Assembly (NCBI GenBank): GCA_049999725.1
Contig: JBNGIS010018150.1
Location: forward strand, 1 to 20,995
Direction: 5' to 3'
DNA: 20,995 nucleotides
Source of the DNA: Haplomitrium mnioides
Taxonomy: Eukaryota > Marchantiophyta > Haplomitriopsida > Calobryales
Below the pieces are notes generated by a model, which saw only the letters and a list, made by a program, of their open reading frames with translations, had not been told where the DNA came from and did not search any database. Positions 9,365-19,099 of this stretch are shown here, piece by piece; positions within the stretch are counted from its first letter, which is position 1, and each line of letters starts with the position of its first letter. A program made the position numbers and the translations under genes.

Positions 9365-10050
9365 TTGGTCTTCTTTAAAGAGTATGGATTACCCTTCTTT
9401 AGAGAAGTACTGGAGACCTTTTGGAGTAGTGGAATCTCCACTTTGTATTAAATATAAGATAATTAAATTTTTAAATTTTTGTGAATAAAGAATTGCAAAT
9501 ATTCCATCATTTATAAATAAAGATAAGAAGTTTGACTTGATGCTATAGTAGCCAATGGATAGAGGAGCATTTTTATCTCATAGAATTCCTTTATCTCCTA
9601 GAATTTCTTTATCAAATCCATTTAATATTTGTGTGTTTAATATTGAAAAACATTTATTTTGTCAATTTTTAGTGTTTAATTTTAGTGATAACTTTATGGT
9701 TTCTATGATGGAATCAAGAAATCATGTTATCTTACTTGTAGTAAATTATGATGTTATATAAAAGTGCTTTATTTACATTTTATAATAGATAGAAAATGGA
9801 TTTGAACCAATCTCCAATACAAGAGTCCAACTCCAAGTATCATATTTCTATTCAAGTAATGACTAAGCAAATACATTGAGATTTTCGTGTTCGTAAGTTT
9901 AGAGATAGGTTTTGTGATTTAGTATTAGCATCACCTAAACCTTTTATTTTACGTACTTTGCATAGCTTGAATATGTATGTATTTGTTTTTATATAAGTGA
10001 TTAGTACTTAAGCTGCGATAAATCATAAAGAAAAACTCCAACAATTTGGA
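9365..10050 (+). other. Gypsy leader, no clear coding
   Basis: This AT-rich stretch between the PBS and recognisable gag has only short chance frames (for example 9555-9761, hydrophobic, no recognisable domain). It probably holds the 5' leader and a destroyed gag N-terminus. Confidence 0.5.
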
Positions 10051-10910
10051 AGGATTTTGGATGATGGAAATGTTGAAAGAGCTTCAAGAAGTTCTTATAG
10101 CGAGCCAACAACAAGTAAATATGCAATAATAGAGATGGTGAAAATGCAATTGGAACAAGAAAATAGAGAAGGAAGTCAAGAAATGTTAGTTTAAAAGATG
10201 AGTAAGTTGTGCTAAGTAGAGCCTTATGGAGGAAGTTGGATGGTTGGTGCTGTAGAAGGGTAGGTTTATCAACTAGAAGTTCATATCTTGCATTATTCAA
10301 ATGCTTTGGATTTGGAGAAAGGACTGTTGGCAAGGTCATTTATAACAAAACATGCATCTATTTGGCTACAAAGATGGGACGACAAAAAAATGCACAATGA
10401 AAAAAAACTTTTATGGAGTAGTCTAAAAGAGAGTTGCTACAAAATTTTAAAGCGGTAGACTTTATATTGACCACAAGAACTTTGCTTTGGAAGCTAGAGC
10501 AACAATAAAGTGTTGCAAGGTACATTGAGGAGCTTCGAAGCTTACAAGTTCAAATTGAAGATATGAGTTCACCCAAAGCCCTCGACAAAATTTTTCAAGG
10601 GTTGAAGAGAAAGATTCAAAGAGAAATTATAATGCGCAACCCAAAGAATGTAAATGAAGCTATCTATTTTTTTCAAAGAAACAAAGAAACACTAGGAATT
10701 ATGTAAACATGAGGAAATTATAGCCCCACAACTCTGGAGTTGGGAAATATAAGAAGGAAATATTTCAATTGCCCAAATCAGCAATAAGAAAGACCACAAA
10801 ATGCTATGGAAAAGAGGATGGAAGATTAGCAAGAAACTAGAATATGTTACACCTACGGCACGATGGAACATATTGCAACAAATTGCAAAGCAATATGACA
10901 CAATCAATGG
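10050..10910 (+). pseudogene. gag: Gypsy gag remnant (capsid and zinc knuckle)
   Basis: Translation near 10340-10660 gives ASIWLQRWDDKK, LLWSSLKESCYK, a one-base frameshift, FKAVDFILTTRTLLWKLEQ, a stop, SVARYIEELRSLQVQIEDMS and LKRKIQREIIMRNPKNVNEA. This is the Retrotrans_gag pattern (W...F...L...Y...F..L). A zinc knuckle at 10845-10886 reads CYTYGTMEHIATNC. Spacing is perfect for C-x2-C-x4-H-x4-C, but the second cysteine is tyrosine, one G-to-A change away. The family's role is the capsid protein that packages element RNA. Multiple stops show it is inactive. Confidence 0.82.
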
Positions 10911-11089
10911 TGAGTGACTCAATGACCTCTTTACAATATCAACAACGAAGAAGATCAAGAATGTTAGCGAAATGATGGGCACTAAGAAGAAACCTTGTGA
11001 TTTGCTAAGATGAAGAAGAAAGATGAGGAAAAAATCAACAAAATCTAATGTGCCATATAGAAAAACAAAAAATTAGAAGAATGATTGTG

Positions 11090-11863
11090 GTTGATAGGTG
11101 GATAGAAGGATCTCCAATAAGAGTTTTGGTGGATTTTAGAGTAGAAGAAAATTATTTATCATGAGCTATTAGCCTTAAAGTTGAAGTTACCACTTGAGAA
11201 AGAAGAGCACGAGGTGGTTGAGTTGGCAAACTATGAAAATGAGCCAAAGGTTCAAAGTATAACTTTGTATATGAGCAACTACAAAAACATTAGAATGAAA
11301 GATCACAACATTGGCAAGATACGACATGATTCTAGGAATGAAGTGGTTTGAGAAGATATAACCCGCAAGTGGATTGGCAAAGTAAGACACTCACAACAAC
11401 AGTAATGGAAGATTTGGGGAGATCGAGTATGATCTTGTTCAAGGCAACTACTTCTATATGTGATTGGAGCAAAGTTGATACAAAAAAAGATGTGGTATTT
11501 TTGGGACTCATATGCAAGGTTAAAATTGATAAAAAGAACTCTAAGCACAACATTCTATATGAACTTCAGAGGGTTTTGAAGGAGTTCCATGATGTTTTCT
11601 CCAATGATGTATACACCCCATAGTTTTCCACCTAAACAATGCACTGATCATAAGATTGAGATTATTCCAAGAAGTACTCCACCATGCAAGGCACTATATC
11701 GCTTGCCTCCTCATGAATTGGAAGAATGAAAATCTCAAATCACTAAATTATTAGAGAAGAGATTTATTAAGCCAAACATCTCTCCTTTTGGTGCATCATT
11801 TTTACTTTGAAAAAGAAAGATGGGAGTATGAGAATGTGTATTGACTACAGAGCTGTCAACCAG
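11090..11863 (+). pseudogene. pol: Gypsy pol 5' piece: protease and RT N-terminus
   Basis: The protease remnant near 11111-11165 reads SPIRVLVDFRVEENYLS. In the family this is IRVLVDSGASHNFIS, so Asp remains (11132-11134) but the following Ser-Gly is gone. The region 11330-11623 gives ILGMKW, then in another frame RRYNPQVDWQSKTL and LQRVLKEFHDVFSNDV, the protease-RT connection. RT begins at about 11640 with PCKALYRLPPHELEE, LLEKRFIKPNISPFGASF and MRMCIDYRAVNQ-type sequence through several frameshifts. It stops inside the conserved D-Y-R-x-x-N motif, where the nested insert enters; RT resumes at 15504. Confidence 0.85.
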
Positions 11864-12464
11864 TGGAACAGGGGCTAATGTGATTTACAAGGGACCAAAA
11901 GCGGTAGCGATGATAATTCTCCAGTTTGAAGTGGTAAGATGAGCAGAAAGCACCACATTAACTCTAATGGAAAGATAAGCATGGTTCACTTCATTCTTCT
12001 AATCCGAAGTAGCGGAATCGGATTCCTATTACGAAAGAAGGGGGCAAGAGCTAGACATGTCAGCGCTAGGAAGACCAGAAAGGAAGGGACCGGAAGAGAG
12101 AGGGAAGACGAGGCAGGGCGAAGGGGATCGGGAGAGCAGAGGGGAGTCGCAATGGAGTGTCGGGCCGAGGAGACCACAGGACGAGGTTCAAGGAAGGTCG
12201 CGCATCAGCAGGGCAGGGGAGGAAGCCATAACAAAGGATAACAGGTCGCCCAGCAACAGAGAACGACGGATTCAAGGTAGGGGATAAGGGCGACATGCAT
12301 CGGAGAGCAACAACAACACCAGGGATCGGGGGACGCCTCTATCTCCAGGTAAACGCAAATGCTTTCCCATAGTCCGAAGCCCTCTCGAAAGAGGAAGGGG
12401 GGAGTCCGATGCAAGTATCGAAAGAAGTACATCAGAGGGCACAACCGGACAAACATCGGAACCG

Positions 12465-12960
12465 AGCCTTCCTAAGTGGGGAGACGTGTTAATGGGGTTC
12501 CGCTTGATCCCATGATGAGGGGAAGATTGGTTAAACTAGATCCGATCAGCCTCCCTATGTGGGTTCCCCACTTAACAGGGATTCGTGAAGGAAGATTCGA
12601 CGGACCCGAAGTGATGGCGAAGCGACAACTGACAAAGTGAAGACTGGTCACTATTACGGCTGCATGGAGGATTGCTTAAGGGAACTGCGGGGCTAAGCAA
12701 GAAGGGCGAAGCGGCAACCTGTCACAGTTTCGGAGCTGGGAGAGTCCGTGGGGCGCTGCGGAAGCGTGGCATCCCCGACGCACTTAAACAGAAATTGAGG
12801 ACACGTGGCAGTCCCAAGGAGTCCGCGGACAGTCGTGTGGGAAGGAGCAGGCCCCGCAAGACTTAACAGGGTTTAGCCTCCCTAAGTGGAATTCCCCAGT
12901 TTAAAGGGTTCCGATCCATCCTACGATGTGGGGAGCCCAGTTAACAGGGATCCGATGGAT
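12465..12960. repeat. Degenerate repeats in the nested insert, left block
   Basis: A motif of the form CCTCCCTAnGTGG followed by TTCCCCA, a TTAAcAGGG-like core and a GATCCGAT-like tail recurs at about 12465, 12550 and 12873. A second motif, GGCGAAGCGnCAAC, occurs near 12615 and 12702. These are imperfect internal duplications without coding, typical of evolving long LTRs or satellite-like seeds. The long frames crossing this block show no recognisable domain and are probably a by-product of high GC. Confidence 0.55.
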
Positions 12961-13323
12961 GCACAAGCGGGGACAACGGCGAAAAAGTGATCTGTTGATA
13001 ATCCGGCCAGCAGAAGAAGCAAGGGATCAACAGCTGAAAAGGCGACGTATTGCAGTTCCGGCATTAGTGAGGTCTGAAAGTTTGACGGGATTCTGCGGCG
13101 TGCATCGTTCTTATCATGAGGGGATTGCGAATCGGCGATACAGCGAAGGTCTGACCAGAAGGAGAGCGGGAAGTGCCGAAAAGGTGATCATGCGACGATC
13201 TGACAAGAAGAAGCCAACAGCCGAAACGGCGATAACAGGTAAGTTCTTACTCAGCGATGGCCTATTTCACGGATGACGTGGCATCCGCGGAAGAGGAGTC
13301 AGCGCGGGTCAACTACGGAATCC

Positions 13324-13519
13324 GGTCAAGGCGACGGTCTGCCTACCCCCTTGCGGAGCGGCGTTGGGCGGCGCGGCGACGGATGACGTGGCGTTCAGTG
13401 GTGGTCCGAGGGATCCTGCGGGCCAAAAAAAGGTCAAAATGCGGAATCAGGTCAATGCGACGGTCCGCCTACCCCCTTGCAAGGCGGCGTCAGACGGAGC
13501 GGCGACGGATGACGTGGCG
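13324..13519. repeat. Tandem 126-bp repeat with TGACGTGG boxes
   Basis: Two copies are offset by exactly 126 bp: GGTCAA at 13324 and 13450, a shared GCCTACCCCCTTGC, and GCGACGGATGACGTGGCG at 13376 and 13502. A third, partial relative occurs at 13271 (GGATGACGTGGCA). Each carries TGACGTGG (13274, 13384, 13510), a site type bound by plant bZIP factors such as the TGA group. An enhancer role in an LTR is plausible but inferred. Confidence 0.75.
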
Positions 13520-13674
13520 AGGTTCCGAAGAGCGACGACAGGCTTCTGAAGAGCAACGATGGGATTCTAAGAAGTGACGGTGGGATTCCGGGGCATTTCG
13601 CGGAAACGTAGCACCTCTGCGGGATCTGGGAATCTACGGGAATCTTAGAGATCCCTCGGGAATCTGAGACTCGT

Positions 13675-13791
13675 GAATCCAACGGGCTCCCTCGACGCGC
13701 CACATGTCAGCTGTCGAACGTCCATGGAATCTCACTGGTTTCCATGTCCGAGGAATCCAACGGGCTCCTCCGACGCGCCACCCTGTCAGCT
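13675..13791. repeat. Tandem 78-bp-offset repeat
   Basis: GAATCCAACGGGCTCC, GACGCGCCAC and TGTCAGCT occur in the same order at 13675-13712 and 13753-13791, about 38 bp each with few differences. The copies are rich in CpG, which is uncommon in old methylated transposon DNA. Confidence 0.75.
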
Positions 13792-13829
13792 ACCTGGCAT
13801 CCGAAGAATTTCACGGGTTGTCAAGCTAA

Positions 13830-15503
13830 AACGAGGAAAAAAAAAAGCAAAAAGGTATCCTGATTCAAATGTGGATTGCGAGAGCTACAAGTGTTGGTTT
13901 CAAGTGAAATTAGTCTTGTTGGAAAGAAAAAGACAAGGCGCAGCTGTTGGTGTCATTTTGAGATTCTGAATCTGGTAAGAAACTCACCTATGAGCCATGT
14001 AAAAAGGCGGTATGCACCTCTCGGCCGTCGGATAAGTGAAACAGGGACTTCCAAGGAAGGGCGGGGATGAGTCGTTAAGGCTAGAGGGGAAACAAGCGCG
14101 GGGATAGACTACCTCGCTTTGAAGCTACAGGGACTGTTTTTGGGTGCAAGGAAAGCATCGAGATACGGAGGAGAGAGTTCTGGTGAGACCTTTGGTGCAG
14201 TGGGTGGACTCATGAAGGAAGGCTATCACAGGGTGGAGGTGGACTAAAGAGGTGTTGGGAATCGCTGAGCAGGAGGCTCTAGAGGCTCAGACTACTCAGG
14301 TGTACTCACATTTGAAGGCGGACCAACATTTGGAGGTGGACCAACACTCAGAGGAGAAGAGGATTCTTTCGGTTTGTATTTCGTGAGGGGCAGCCAATGG
14401 GGGTCCTGGTGTCGTCTCAGCTTTGATTTGTGCAAGAGATCAGTCCCAACAACATTTGAAGAAGGTTGCTGGTGTTAAAATCTTGTGGAGTCAAGAGAGG
14501 AGTGGCTGTGTTGGTGCCCGCGCACTGCAGAGAAGATCCCTTCGAAGCTCAAGGTGGAGTGGGTGGCCAGCAGTTGAGAGGACTGTCTTCCAGAGGTGGA
14601 AGTTAAAGAAATCCTCTTCCAAGCCTGAGGAAGTAAATTCAGGGCTTCTCGCGAGGGAAGTTGAAAAACTATCTGGATCTGAGTACGTGGGTGAAGAGTC
14701 AGAGGAATACTGGAGTTGCCGAGGGGAGTTGAAGGGAGTTTTGGAGAAAGATTGGCTCTTGAGAGGTGGACAGGCCTACAATGTTGGCGGGGCAGGGTGT
14801 ATGTGTAAATGTGTATAGGTGCATGTGTCTAGTTAGATTTGTGTTCCGTTTGTAGTTCTGTGGAGTTCTTAGTAATTAGAGTACTTGCATTCCATTTGTC
14901 AAATCCTGAGGACACCCTGGAAGGGGAAGTCAGGACTAACAGCAGTATATTGTGATAATTGGATGCTAGGACTTGTTTCCCGTTTGTAAACCTAGTGATT
15001 GGGTCCAATTCTGGGCTCCTGAAGTATAGTTTGGAATTGACTCAGCAGTATAACCGCCTACCAATGTATGCCTTAAGAAATGAATGTGCATGAGCAAGTG
15101 GGTTGCTGAAGCAACTGTTGGCTAGTGGCCAGGACTAGGAGACAAGTAAGAACCCCTTGAGGCTCTCAAGAGAGGAACCACCAAGAGGCCATCACAGTCA
15201 AGAGTCAGATGCTCTGTTCTATCTGCCCATGTCTTCCAAGTGGCAACTTTCGAGGTTAAGGCCTGAAGAAGAGGAGTGGCCAACATCTGCAGACTTTCGA
15301 AGAAGGTGTGTGTGCTTGGGTGGTGTGCTTGGGTGTGTTGAGTGTTCTACAAGAACTCTTGCGTTGGTAAGTAGAAGTTGGGGTCCATTCAGTGCAAAGC
15401 CCCTCCCATAAAACATCCCGAAACACTAAGTCAGCCCTTAAGTAGGGTTAACTTTATCGGAAAAGAGTTAAGGCTCCGACCAAGGGGCTGACAAGAGCAC
15501 TCA
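13830..15503. other. Right part of the nested insert, no recognisable coding
   Basis: GC content falls gradually here. Short frames (for example 14423-14818 and 15157-15411) show no domain I recognise, and their codon pattern looks incidental. GT-rich runs occur near 14800-14825 and 15305-15340. The final 100 bp (CTAAGTCAGCCC to GAGCACTCA) forms the insert's 3' terminus. Nothing else is seen. Confidence 0.5.
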
Positions 15504-16560
15504 ATCAACAAACGATGAAAAATAAATATCTATTACCAAGAATGGATGATTTATTTGATCAACTTCAAGGAGCAAACTACTTTACAAAGTTAGATTTGAG
15601 AAATGGATGTAACCAAAGCCAAATTGTAGAGGGTAATATGCACAAAACAATATTTCAAATTCGATATAGGTATTTTCAATATCTTGTTATGTCATTTGGA
15701 TCAACTAATGGTTTTGTAACCTTTATGAATTTTATGAATGATATTTTTCAATCTTGCCGAAATAAGTTTGTTATTGTCTTTTTGGATGATATTCTTATTT
15801 ACAACAAAAATCTTCAACAACATTAACAACACCTTTGTAGAGTATTGAAAGTACTTCGGGACTACAAGCTATATGTTAAGATGTCAAAATGTGAATTTGA
15901 AAAGAGGGAGGTTGACTACTTAGTTCATCGTATGAGTGAAGTAGAAATTCAAGTCATGGATGAGAAAGTAAAGGCTATTTAAAAGTTAGAAGCTTCTAGT
16001 AATCAAACACAACTAAGAGGATTTTTTGGTCTAACTAGGTTTTATTGTCAAATTTTGAAAGGTTTTGTACAAATAGAAGAGCCATTGATTAATTTAGTTA
16101 TGAAAAATCATACATTGACATGGGGAGCTCCAGAAGAATTGACATTCTAAGCACTGAAGAAAGCACTTCTTCAATTTATATTCTCAAATGGTATGACTTT
16201 AAACGACCAATAAAATTTCAATTGATGGATTCAAAAAAGCTAAATGGGGTGTTTTACAAGAAAAATAGGAGGATGGTTGGTACATTATTGCTTTCTATTC
16301 TAAGACATTGAGTGATATAGAGAAAAAATACCATACCATAGAGAGGAAAGAACTAGAGACTGTATTTTCGACCAAACATTGGAAGCATTATCTACGAGAT
16401 GAGGAGTTTATTGTTGAGACTCAACATAAACCTCTAATCTATAGAAACATAAAAAGAGCTCTCCAAAAGGCAAATTCGATAGGCAGAGTGGCAACAACGC
16501 TTTCATATGAAGATGGTGTATAAGAAAAGAAAACAACAAATTGTAAATGCTTTGAGCTGC
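15504..16560 (+). pseudogene. pol: Gypsy pol middle piece: RT palm and RNase H
   Basis: RT resumes at the insert boundary. MKNKYLLPRMDDLFDQLQGA, YFTKLDLRNG and the catalytic FLDDILIY (FLDD at 15779-15790) are intact in one frame to a TAA at 15824-15826. The same frame then continues LCRVLKVLRDYKLYVKMSKC, the RT thumb/connection. RNase H follows with FFGLTRFYCQILKGF, ELETVFSTKHWKHYLRDEEF and VETQHKPLIY. Relatives have T-D-H at the last position, so the aspartate at 16422-16424 has become glutamine. Stops at 15824 and near 15979 and 16148 break it. Domain identity is clear; function is lost. Confidence 0.9.
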
Positions 16561-16699
16561 ATGACTCAACTCAATGTCTTGTCAGAAATTGCAACTCATC
16601 CTATATGATGGATAGAAATGTTGGCTGCAATAAAAGAAGATGAAGAGATCATTGTTGCACAACAAAAGAAGTTGGTGAAAATTGTAAGGGGTTTGATCT

Positions 16700-18058
16700 T
16701 TTCTTAAAACAAGGTATGGGTTCCTAATAATACTAAGCTTCACTATGAGATTTTGTATGAAGCACATGATTTTATAGTTGGTGAACATATTGGAATTGAG
16801 AAGACATTAGGTAATCTTCAACAAGTTTACGATTGGCTTAAGATGCATCAAGATGTGGAGGCATATGTTCGGAGTTTTTTGGCTTGTTAGTAGACCAAAT
16901 CTACCAATCTTAAACATAAAGGATTATTACAACTGCTTCTTATTTCCAATCGATGATGAGAACATATGAGTATGGAAAATGTATGTGAGTTATCACGTAC
17001 GTACTTCTACAAGCTATATCATGTTGTTGCTTCTGTGGATAAACTTAGCAAAATGATTCAAATTCTTCTAGCTACCAACTCAGTGAAAACATGTGAGTTA
17101 GCTTACATTTATTTGGAAGCAGTCTACGCTCATCATGTTATCTCCAAAATAATTATTTATGACCATGAAACTCAATTCACTAGCATGTTTTGGCGCATAG
17201 TATTTTTTCCTTTAAAAACCAAATTAGCCATGTCTACTACTTACCACCCTAAATCTAATGGTCAAGTTGACCAAACCTGATGTACAATTGAAGATATATT
17301 GTAGATGTTTATCTTGGAAGAATAAGAGGAATGGGATTGGCTACTACTTCTTATAGAGTTCTCCTACAATAACTCCATCAATAGCTCTACACGAGTTGCA
17401 TCTTTCTTTTTGATGTATGGTGAACATCCAACTACAATCTCTAGTCTTCAACATGCATCACCATCGACCTCCAAGAGTCCAGCTATGGATGATTTTCTTC
17501 ATCGTCTACACTACGACATTCGATGTGCTAAGGAAAAACTCGAAGTTGCTTATAATCCCTAAAAGCAATATGTCGATACTCATAGTCGGGAGGCGACCTT
17601 TGCTATAGGTGACCAAGTTTGGCTCTTCACTTCCAATCTTCCTTTGCTTTGTTATCGCAAGCTCAATGCTTGCTTTATTGGACCTTTTTCTATCGTTGCT
17701 CATATTTACAATGTGGCATATCAGTTGGTTTTAACTTCTCACATAAAGATTCATCCAATCTTTCATGTCTCTTTACTACAAGTTTTTTGTCCATTGTTCT
17801 ACCTTCTTTAGAAGTACACAGACACCCTCTCCACCGCTTCAACTTATTGATGGTCATGAAGATTTTGAGGTTGAACAACTCTTGAAGATATGTACTCGTC
17901 GTCGTTGCCATCGTGAGATTGTTGAATATTTGGTTCGTTGGAAATGTTGTCTCTTTTATAAAGCTACTTGAGAACTCTTGGAGAATTTGGCCAATACATA
18001 TGCTCTAGTTCACTTTGTTGAGAATTCTCTTCCTTGCAACAAGAGCATTGCCTCTTAA
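16700..18058 (+). pseudogene. pol: Gypsy integrase, GPF module and chromodomain
   Basis: The zinc-binding start resembles HDFIVGEHIGIEKT and LKMHQDVEAYVRSFLAC. The DDE core has Glu at 16975-16977 where relatives have Asp (M-S-M-E). Asp at 17161-17163 is kept. Asp stands at 17269-17271 where Glu is expected (N-G-Q-V-D). Two of the three catalytic residues are therefore altered. The GPF module (IGPFSIVAHIYNVAYQL, then IHPIFHVSLLQ) lies near 17675-17785. A chromodomain (about 17857-18030) reads FEVEQLLK, EYLVRWKCCLFYKAT, then TGA at 17969-17971 where Trp is normal, then ELLENL. The pol stop at 18056-18058 overlaps the polypurine tract. Chromodomains direct chromovirus insertion to heterochromatin. 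Confidence 0.9.
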
Positions 18059-18070
18059 AAGAGAAGAGGA
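18057..18070 (+). promoter_or_regulatory. Gypsy polypurine tract
   Basis: AAAAGAGAAGAGGA immediately precedes the 3' LTR (one base apart) and overlaps the end of pol. It is the expected plus-strand primer. Confidence 0.75.
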
Positions 18071-18071
18071 T

Positions 18072-18393
18072 TTTAACAAGTACTAACTTTAGCAAGCAAT
18101 AACTAAAATGGAGTAAGATATAGAATCAACTATGTCTAGAAAGTCATTCCTAAGTTAGAGTATCAAAAAATGATGGTTATTATAGAGAGAACGACACGTG
18201 CCAAAAGGAGAGAAAGTCAACAATTTTAAGTAAAAAAGAAAGTCTAGAAAGATTACTTTAGAATAGTATAAGAATATGTGCCAAACAGAAGGAAAGGAAA
18301 GTAAAGTAAGTACAAGGTTCTATTTAGTATATAAGGAAAGGAAAGTGTTTTGTTGTACATCTCTTACATTGTGGGTTTTGGAAATTACTTATA
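18072..18393 (+). repeat. Gypsy 3' LTR, truncated
   Basis: The sequence aligns with the 5' LTR from its first base (TTTAACAAGTACTAA, with the initial TG decayed to TT) through ACGACACGTG and TTTAGTATATAA to GTGGGTTTTGGAAATTAC. It then loses similarity near 18393. The last ~80 bp of the LTR, including the CA end, are missing. The TATA box corresponds to 18327-18334. Confidence 0.82.
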
Positions 18394-18517
18394 ATATAGA
18401 ATAGATAAATATGATGCCTTACTCTCTTTACTTAAGCCAGTAGTTAAGAGTGTAGATATCTTAACAAGTATAATAATCACTAATCCTTCTAATCTATTAT
18501 ACTATTATATGGGATAA
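18394..18517. other. Short unassigned AT-rich gap
   Basis: These 124 bp between the truncated gypsy LTR and the copia-2 LTR match neither. GATAA (18513-18517) directly beside the copia-2 LTR is one likely copy of its target-site duplication. Confidence 0.5.
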
Positions 18518-18676
18518 TGTTGTAGTATGCATGTCACAGAGAGAGAGAGGTAGAGAGAATAGCCGCTCTGCACAATCCTTCCTTCATGTACTGATCAATC
18601 GTGATGAGAGGGATAAACGTCCCTCTTATATGTACATACATTCTATATATAGTAGTGTCACTATTGTCCTATAACA
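18518..18676 (-). repeat. Copia-2 3' LTR, 159 bp
   Basis: On the - strand it begins TGTTATAGGACAATAG after the polypurine tract and ends GCATACTACAACA. CTATATATAG (18643-18652) is a candidate TATA box. A 7-bp inverted repeat AGAGGGA/TCCCTCT spans 18607-18626. A GA-rich microsatellite lies at 18538-18551. Only the two ends match the copia-1 LTR well. Confidence 0.88.
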
Positions 18677-18712
18677 CTCCCCCTTGGCTGATTCTTCTCC
18701 TATAATCAGCCA
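18677..18712 (-). promoter_or_regulatory. Stem-loop plus polypurine tract of copia-2
   Basis: The polypurine tract is AAGGGGGAG on the - strand (18685-18677). Beside it, TGGCTGATT (18685-18693) pairs with AATCAGCCA (18704-18712) around a 10-nt loop. It is the counterpart of the copia-1 stem-loop, with one pair changed from A-T to G-C. Confidence 0.8.
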
Positions 18713-19099
18713 CACTTATAGACTAGTGATGTACTATATACTTCTAATATGTGTAGTCTCATTAAAACCCTCCTGCTTTCTTCCGAAGGAAAGAGTGCTA
18801 CCACATATAGAGTATTTAATAAAATAAATGTATGTAAAATGTGTATGATGTTCAAAAACTATCCAAAGATCATAAAATGATGATGTCGTGTAGGCAGTTC
18901 TCCTCTATCTGTTGTGTTCTCCTCATGTCTTGATTCTGATATGCTCCACGAGTTCACAAATCTGTTTTTGAATATCTGCACTACAATACAATTGTAAATA
19001 ATTCTGTGGTCAGCATCAATATATATATGCATGAAGAAGTACAACTCATAAATCTGGAATATTTGACAACAGGTCAGAGTTTCAGATATGATGATGAGA
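18713..19099 (-). other. Copia-2 3' non-coding region
   Basis: This stretch lies between the pol stop and the stem-loop. The block at 18749-18802 is conserved with copia-1, including CTTTC-N8-GAAAG and GGGTTTTAATGAGAC on the - strand. The only sizeable frame (19245-18859) overlaps pol and has no recognisable domain. A CAGATATTC site preceded by pyrimidine/AT-rich sequence is shared with copia-1 and resembles a 3' splice site. Confidence 0.5.

Larger units (their letters stand above)
11864..15503. mobile_element. Nested 3.64-kb GC-rich non-coding insert, possible solo LTR
   Basis: The insert splits a conserved RT motif of the gypsy element: sequence on the left ends at A-V-N-Q and on the right resumes with Q-T-M-K-N-K-Y in frame. 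With boundaries here the insert begins TG and ends CA, and is flanked by ACCAG (11859-11863) and ATCAA (15504-15508), a 5-bp duplication differing by two transitions. That is the signature of LTR-element integration. No gag or pol motif and no repeated pair of ends were found inside. It may therefore be one very long solo LTR or a non-autonomous derivative; very long LTRs are known in the plant Tat/Ogre lineage. Its GC and CpG content is far higher than its surroundings. Confidence 0.65.
8910..18393 (+). mobile_element. Ty3/gypsy chromovirus, old, split by a nested insert
   Basis: A complete but decayed chromovirus, with parts in canonical order: 5' LTR 8910-9351, PBS 9353-9364, gag, zinc knuckle, protease, RT, RNase H, integrase with GPF module, chromodomain, polypurine tract 18057-18070 and 3' LTR from 18072. 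The RT is interrupted by 11864-15503. Without that insert the element is about 5.8 kb, a usual chromovirus size. LTR-LTR divergence is high and stops are many, so it is old. The 3' LTR lacks its last part. Confidence 0.92.

Noticed and set aside
12057-12456. Overlapping frames in the GC-rich insert as genes
   Set aside because: Both strands are open at once, composition is Arg/Gly/Pro or Ser/Leu-biased, and no domain or start context is convincing; this is expected from high GC.
11861-15501. Insert as a hAT-type DNA transposon (CAGTG start)
   Set aside because: The other end does not give a matching terminal inverted repeat and the 8-bp flanks match only partly.
11856-15509. Exact 5-bp duplication TCAAC as the target site of the nested insert
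   Set aside because: It gives an insert without TG...CA ends and leaves the gypsy RT frame shifted; the boundaries three bases to the right explain both ends and frame with two transitions.
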